NCBI GenBank assembly: GCA_041690635.1
Contig: JAWLGZ010000001.1
Span: forward strand, 62,001-126,000
From: JAWLGZ01 sp041690635
GTDB taxonomy: Bacteria; Pseudomonadota; Gammaproteobacteria; Thiohalomonadales; Thiohalomonadaceae
Length of the DNA: 64,000 bases
Reading direction: 5' to 3'
Under the pieces are notes generated by a model. That model saw only the letters and a list, made by a program, of their open reading frames with translations, had not been told where the DNA came from and ran no database searches. Positions 59,428 to 64,000 of this stretch are shown piece after piece; the first letter of the stretch is position 1; each line of letters starts with the position of its first letter. The position numbers and the translations under genes are program-made.

Positions 59428-62079
59428 TCAGTGGATGACCCGTCCGTCGAACTCCCGCAGGTAGTTTTCGAACGCCTCGGGCGGCAGCGGACAGCTGAAG
59501 TACGCGCCCTGAATGTAGTCGCAGCCCCGCTCCTTCAGGAATCGGAACTGCTCCTCAGTCTCGGCCCCTTCGGCCACCACGGAAAGATTCAGTCCGTGCG
59601 CCATCGCCAAGATCGCCTCCACCACGGCCGCATCGTCACGATCGCCCGGCAGGTCGGTTACAAACGAGGTATCGATCTTGACCGTGTCGAAGGGGAGCCG
59701 CTTGAGATAGCTCAGGGAGGAGTAGCCGGTACCAAAGTCATCCAGCGAGAGGGACAACCCGAGACGCCTGAACCCGTCGAGGGTCTCCACCGCGCGCCGC
59801 AGGTCGGTGAAGATCACGCTCTCCGTGACCTCCAGTGCAAGCTGCTCCGGGGGGGTGTGGCACTCCTCCACAACGCGGCGAACGGTGGCTGCACCGCTGT
59901 AGTCGAGGCACTGCCGGGCGGAGAGGTTTACCGAGATGCGCAGCTGCTCCAGGCCCCGGCCGCTCCACGCCTCCAGCTGTTCGCAAACCGTGCGCAGCAC
60001 CCAGGCTCCGATCGATTCGATGAGCCCGGTCTCCTCGGTAAGGCCGATGAACTCCGCCGGTCCGACCAGGCCAAATCCGGGTCGCTCCCAGCGCAACAGC
60101 GCTTCGGCCCCGGTCACCCGCTGCTGCCGCAGGTCCACCACCGGCTGGTAGTAGACCCGCAGTTCACCCTGCTCCAGCGCATGGCGCAACGCCGCCTCCA
60201 GACTCATGCGCTCGACCACCCGAGCATTCATCTCGGCGGTAAAAAAGCGGAAGGTGTTGCGTCCCTCCTCCTTGGCCCGATACATCGCGGTATCGGCATT
60301 TTTCAACAGCTCCCCGACGCTCTGCGCATCGGTGGGAAACTCGGTGATGCCGATACTCCCGCCGATGTAGGCCTTGGTGTTGTCCAGCGGGAACGGCCGC
60401 GCCAACTCCCGCAGGATGGAACGGGCCACCAGTTCAGCATCGCTCGCGGCCGCGATCTCCGGCAGGATTACGGTGAACTCATCGCCACCGATACGGGCGA
60501 CCGTGTCGGACTCCCGCACGCTCGCGTCGATGCGCCGCGCCGCCTCCTTCAGCAACCGATCCCCCGCATCGTGTCCGAGGGTGTCGTTCACCCACTTGAA
60601 CCGGTCCAGATCCACGTAGAGCAGCGCGGCGATGCTGCCATCCCGGCGCGCCTTGGCGATGGTGGTGGCAAGGCGGTCGAGAAACAGGTTGCGATTGGGC
60701 AGTCCGGTCAGCGGGTCGTAACTGGCCTGGCGCCGAATCACCTCCTCCTGCTGCTTGCGGCGGGTGTCGTCACGGAATACGGCCACATAGCGCTCCACGC
60801 GCCCCTGTGTATCGCGTGGCGCTACAACAGAGAGCCACTGCGGGTAGATCTCACCGCTCTCCCGCCGACTCCACACCTCCCCCTCCCAGACGCCTGTCCG
60901 TGCGAGATCACGCCGCATCGCCGCGTAGTAGTCGGTGCCGTGCGGCCCCGAACCCCGGGCAAAGAAATCGGTGCCCTGAATCTCGTCCGCGGAGAAGCCG
61001 GTGATCCGTTCGAACGCGCCGTTGACGTGCTGAACACGAAAATCGGTACCGGCGATGATGATCGCCTCGGACATGGTGTTGAACACCGCCAATGCCAGCC
61101 GCTGAAACGACTCGGCCTGCCGCCGCTCAGTCACATCCATCGCCGCCCCTGCGACGCCGATGATTCCACCGCTCGCATCCCGCAACGGCTGCATACTGAT
61201 GTCGTAGGCGACCACCCCCTCCTCCCCCAGGAACTCCTGTTCCTCCCGCACAAACTCGCCGGATTCCAGCACCCGGCGCTTCATGGAGAGGAGCCGGTCC
61301 GCTTCATTCGGCGGGAGAAACGCGTCATCGGTATGGCCGACCACAGCCTCTGTCGGGAAGTTCGGCGGCTCGTTGTAGATCCAGGTGTAACGCAGCGTCT
61401 TGTCGCAGGTGAATATCATGACAGGGGAGCCGGTCATCACCAGCCGAAAGCGCTCTTCGCTCCACTGCAGCGCCGCTTCCGTTCGCCGCTTCTCGGTCAC
61501 ATCCTCCATGATATGGACGGAGTTCCGGTACGCCCCGCTGTCGTCACGAACCGCAAAGGCGCGGGAGACAAAGACCCGCCCGTCCGCCAGTTGGATCTCA
61601 TCGTGCGCCTCCTCTCCCCGGGCCAGCGCCTGCGCACACCCATCCAGGGGACCATCCCTCAGCGGAAAGGCCTCCCAGTAGGGACGGCCCGTCAGCTGAT
61701 CCTCCCGCATGCCTGACGCCACCTGGTAGGTGCGGTTGGCGTGCGTGATGCGGAATGTTCGATCGTGCATGAACATGGGATCCCGCACTGCGTCAAAGGC
61801 GTCGCTCCACTCCTTGCGGCTACGCTCCAGCACCCGGCGATGCTCGGCCTCCACAGCCGCGGTTCGCCGGCTGATCCACTCGGCCCACGCGCCGAACAGG
61901 ACGATGGTCGCAATCATCAGCACGCGGAAATACCACTCATGGACGGAGATGTCTCTACCCAGCAGCGCCGCGATAAAACGTCTGTCGAAGACGGCCATGT
62001 CCAGCAGGGCGTCCGCCACCCAGACCACCAGCGACGCCAGCAGGGCGAGGACCACATAATTGATACGTCGGAAACGCAT
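59428..62079 (-). CDS. Membrane PAS-PAS-PAS-GGDEF-EAL protein
   Basis: An 883-residue c-di-GMP enzyme: two N-terminal membrane spans (about 6-28 and 53-70), three PAS/PAC units (about 95-205, 210-325, 330-450), a GGDEF domain with intact RIGGDEFTV and an EAL domain with GAEALLRW and DDFGTGYSSLSYL. Both catalytic sets look complete, so it may synthesise and degrade c-di-GMP. That is relevant to FleQ and the MshEN ATPase in the same window. ATG 62079 is chosen (AGGAG 14 bp upstream); a TTG at 62106 is possible. Confidence 0.93.
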   Translation of the reverse strand: MRFRRINYVVLALLASLVVWVADALLDMAVFDRRFIAALLGRDISVHEWYFRVLMIATIVLFGAWAEWISRRTAAVEAEHRRVLERSRKEWSDAFDAVRDPMFMHDRTFRITHANRTYQVASGMREDQLTGRPYWEAFPLRDGPLDGCAQALARGEEAHDEIQLADGRVFVSRAFAVRDDSGAYRNSVHIMEDVTEKRRTEAALQWSEERFRLVMTGSPVMIFTCDKTLRYTWIYNEPPNFPTEAVVGHTDDAFLPPNEADRLLSMKRRVLESGEFVREEQEFLGEEGVVAYDISMQPLRDASGGIIGVAGAAMDVTERRQAESFQRLALAVFNTMSEAIIIAGTDFRVQHVNGAFERITGFSADEIQGTDFFARGSGPHGTDYYAAMRRDLARTGVWEGEVWSRRESGEIYPQWLSVVAPRDTQGRVERYVAVFRDDTRRKQQEEVIRRQASYDPLTGLPNRNLFLDRLATTIAKARRDGSIAALLYVDLDRFKWVNDTLGHDAGDRLLKEAARRIDASVRESDTVARIGGDEFTVILPEIAAASDAELVARSILRELARPFPLDNTKAYIGGSIGITEFPTDAQSVGELLKNADTAMYRAKEEGRNTFRFFTAEMNARVVERMSLEAALRHALEQGELRVYYQPVVDLRQQRVTGAEALLRWERPGFGLVGPAEFIGLTEETGLIESIGAWVLRTVCEQLEAWSGRGLEQLRISVNLSARQCLDYSGAATVRRVVEECHTPPEQLALEVTESVIFTDLRRAVETLDGFRRLGLSLSLDDFGTGYSSLSYLKRLPFDTVKIDTSFVTDLPGDRDDAAVVEAILAMAHGLNLSVVAEGAETEEQFRFLKERGCDYIQGAYFSCPLPPEAFENYLREFDGRVIH

Positions 62080-62301
62080 GGGGATCGGCGGAACTCCTGT
62101 TCGCAATCCCGGCGGGATTCACTTGAGATCGTAGCCAAGCCGCACCCAAGCGGGTGGCCGACCGACCGGCCGGCTGGGCGTGGTGAGTTGATGGAGTGAA
62201 TGGGTGGGATAAGCCCAGGCGCCCCACCGATCGCACGGCACCGGCAACCGCCCGCCTCGGCCAGGCCGCGCGGTGGAGAGGGTGGTGCGGTTAAGTGGCG
62301 G

Positions 62302-63519
62302 CTACTTCGATTGCGGCAGGTGCGCCGAGGCCACCTCAGGAGCAGGGACGTTCAGCAGGCGCCGATTCAGTCGCAGCAGGACCAGCACAGTCTTGGCCTG
62401 AAGATAGACCAGCGGCAGCAGCAGCACGAAGTAGGCGATGCTGAACCGCTCCAGGACACCGACCCGAATCAGCCCCAGGTGGATGAAGAACATCGAGAAT
62501 ACAAAGAGCGCCACGCCCGGGCAGATGAGTGCATAGCTGGTCGGGTGACGTTTGTTTCCGTGCAGATAGTCCTGGAAATAGTTCAGCCGCCGCATGACGG
62601 CGTAACCGATCAGACCCGCCATCAACTGAAGCGCCAGGACGGTGGCGGTGAGGACGAACAGCCAGGACGGGCTTACCGGGTGATCGAAACCGTGATGCAG
62701 CCCGAATGAGATGCGCACTGCGGTGATGCCGAGCAGCGTCAGGATGGGGATGGCGATCCAGAGGCTCGGGCTGGTCGCCTCGGAGATCCCCTGCTTGAAG
62801 ATGGATTTCGTCCCCAGGACGAATTTGGGAACAGCCAGCACGATCGCCATTGCCGCGAATGCCAGAGCAAAGAAGATGCCGACCGCGTTGATCTCGGGGT
62901 AGTGGCTCATCGCGCCCGGTGCCGCGAACCCGACGGCCACCATGGCGAAGGCGAAGATGGCAATCATCTGGCTTAGATTGTTGTTCTCGACGAAATCGAA
63001 ATCGCCGTGGACGATCAGGCGCGTCATGTACTCCACGAAGATCCGCAAGGCGTACACACCCACCACCATGAATGCCACGAGCGCCACCGGGAAGAGGTAC
63101 TCGACCACATCCCACAGGCCGGGTACGAATGCCGCGCCGAGTACGAAACAGACGTTGATAGTCATTGCCAACGTGAGCGGTATCGCCATCAGCGCCACTT
63201 CACTGTTGGAGTTGCGAAGTCGCTCGAACGCTGCCGTGGCCTTGAACCGCCGATACTCGCGAACATTCCAGGCCAGCAGGCGAAAGTGGAGAAGAGAGAA
63301 GAAAAGGACCGACAGCAGTGCCGCCGCAACCAGGCCCCGAACATGGATAGGACCGCTGGTCAGTAGCGGCAAGAGATGTTCGAAGGTGGGCAACGGCGTC
63401 TCCGGGTGCTCCACCATGAACATGAGGTACATAAAGAAGGAGACAGCGATCCCACCGGCCCCGAGGGCCGCCAGGAAATACATCGGCGAGTACTGTTCAC
63501 CGAGATGTTTGCGCAGCAT
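62302..63519 (-). CDS. Polytopic membrane protein, about 10 spans
   Basis: A 405-residue protein starting MLRKHLGEQYSPMYFLAALGAGGIAVSFFMYLMF behind GAGGGA, with about ten hydrophobic spans and short charged loops. The overall look recalls proteins annotated as TsoY or TDT/SLAC-like in sulfur-oxidising bacteria, but I cannot confirm this without a search. No neighbouring gene clarifies the function. The 222 bp between its stop and the GGDEF/EAL gene hold nothing I recognise. Confidence 0.7.
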   Translation of the reverse strand: MLRKHLGEQYSPMYFLAALGAGGIAVSFFMYLMFMVEHPETPLPTFEHLLPLLTSGPIHVRGLVAAALLSVLFFSLLHFRLLAWNVREYRRFKATAAFERLRNSNSEVALMAIPLTLAMTINVCFVLGAAFVPGLWDVVEYLFPVALVAFMVVGVYALRIFVEYMTRLIVHGDFDFVENNNLSQMIAIFAFAMVAVGFAAPGAMSHYPEINAVGIFFALAFAAMAIVLAVPKFVLGTKSIFKQGISEATSPSLWIAIPILTLLGITAVRISFGLHHGFDHPVSPSWLFVLTATVLALQLMAGLIGYAVMRRLNYFQDYLHGNKRHPTSYALICPGVALFVFSMFFIHLGLIRVGVLERFSIAYFVLLLPLVYLQAKTVLVLLRLNRRLLNVPAPEVASAHLPQSK

Positions 63520-63777
63520 TGAAGTCCCTCGCAGTCCGATCCCCGAGACGGTAGTCCACCGCAACGTGATCGTCACTGATTTTTGTCAATGGGTGCTTCG
63601 CCATCAGCGAAAAGTGTGATCGGATTGGCGCTCCGTGCCGCCCGCCCCACCCGGTGTTCTACGCAAGAGGAAGCTGGCGGAGTGCGTCCGTTGTCGGGGC
63701 GTGCTGATCGTGTATGACGCGGTGAATCTGCTGTTCGCCGCCCGCGCCCTGGAGCGCGGGCAGGAATCGCCAACGGG

Positions 63778-64000
63778 TCAGTGATCGCAGCGGTTCTGTT
63801 CCGTCCGCAGGGTTCCGGTCATGTAATCGGTGGCGAGCCCGACCGGGTCACCGTTTGGCGCCCCGAGCACCACGGAGATGCCCCGCGCATTGAACAGCTC
63901 CAGGGCACGCCCGCCCATGCCACCGGCGATGACCACATTGGCCCCGCGCTCGGCGAGCCAGCCGGGCAGGAGTCCCGGCTGGTGAGGCGGCGCCGCCACA
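63778..64000 (-). CDS. NifX/NifB-like (dinitrogenase iron-molybdenum cofactor) domain protein, C-terminal part
   Basis: The frame enters from the right edge and ends at 63778. Visible sequence: PGLLPGWLAERGANVVIAGGMGGRALELFNARGISVVLGA, then DPVGLATDYMTGTLRTEQNRCDH. The IAGGMGxRALELF core and the terminal CDH are typical of the Nif/FeMo-co-binding-like family, which is widespread outside nitrogen fixation. The start lies outside. The 258 bp between this stop and the membrane protein start hold no convincing gene. Confidence 0.8.
   Translation of the reverse strand, partial: VAAPPHQPGLLPGWLAERGANVVIAGGMGGRALELFNARGISVVLGAPNGDPVGLATDYMTGTLRTEQNRCDH

Noticed and set aside
59350..61716. 788-codon plus-strand ORF
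   Set aside because: It is antisense to the PAS-GGDEF-EAL gene, which has intact catalytic motifs; long antisense frames are common at high GC.
63635..63784. 49-codon plus-strand ORF with a CVRC motif
   Set aside because: Only a GTG start, no ribosome site, and overlap with the end of the NifX-like gene; insufficient support.

Overview
The window is high-GC DNA (about 60-65% by eye) from a polarly flagellated gammaproteobacterium. The flagellar regulators are of the Pseudomonas/Vibrio type (FleQ, FleS, FleR), and sigma54- and sigma28-like promoters can be read directly from the sequence. A sucrose-synthesis operon (fructokinase, sucrose-phosphate synthase with a phosphatase domain, sucrose synthase) suggests sucrose as a reserve or compatible solute, as in several halotolerant or chemolithotrophic proteobacteria. 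I cannot name the species.

Region 1 (1-39.1 kb) is a flagellar cluster, nearly all on the minus strand. In transcription order it holds flgB-C-D-E, flgF-G-H-I-J, flgK-L, three very large flagellin genes, flaG, fliD, fliS, two FliT-like chaperone genes, fleQ, fleS-fleR and fliE-fliF; fliF runs off the left edge. Sigma54-like promoters precede fliE, fleS, flgF, flgB and probably flgA. Sigma28-like promoters precede fliD, two flagellins, flgK and flgM. This reproduces the usual FleQ -> FleSR/sigma54 -> FliA hierarchy.

The gaps of this cluster are crowded with repeats. More than 60 copies of a 31-35 bp REP-like palindrome lie mostly in inverted pairs, and the pairs are amplified into tandem arrays with 102, 123, 128, 131 or 136-137 bp periods; one array contains an assembly gap of N's. 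Several heptanucleotide tandem repeats (GGTCGGT, GGGGCTA, GGGGTCG, GCAAGTA) also occur. Small accessory genes sit among them: vapBC, higBA, a frameshifted nucleotidyltransferase with a small partner, an amber-interrupted four-helix-bundle gene and one IS3-family element. I found no copy of the main REP palindrome between 39.2 and 64 kb.

Region 2 (38.6-42.9 kb) holds tRNA-Arg(CCT), tRNA-Ala(CGC), flgN-flgM, flgA, and on the plus strand cheV and cheR.

Region 3 (42.9-51.9 kb, plus strand) holds a possible structured RNA leader, a divergent lysine-2,3-aminomutase-like radical SAM gene, the translationally coupled sucrose operon, and an orphan PilB/GspE-type ATPase.

Region 4 (51.9-64 kb) holds a four-gene minus-strand operon (BON-domain protein, PmtA-like methyltransferase, cyclopropane-fatty-acid synthase, FAD reductase of the geranylgeranyl-reductase type), a MITE-like element abutting the transketolase stop codon, transketolase with a small membrane protein, a DoxX protein, a PAS-GGDEF-EAL protein, a polytopic membrane protein and the end of a NifX/NifB-like domain gene.
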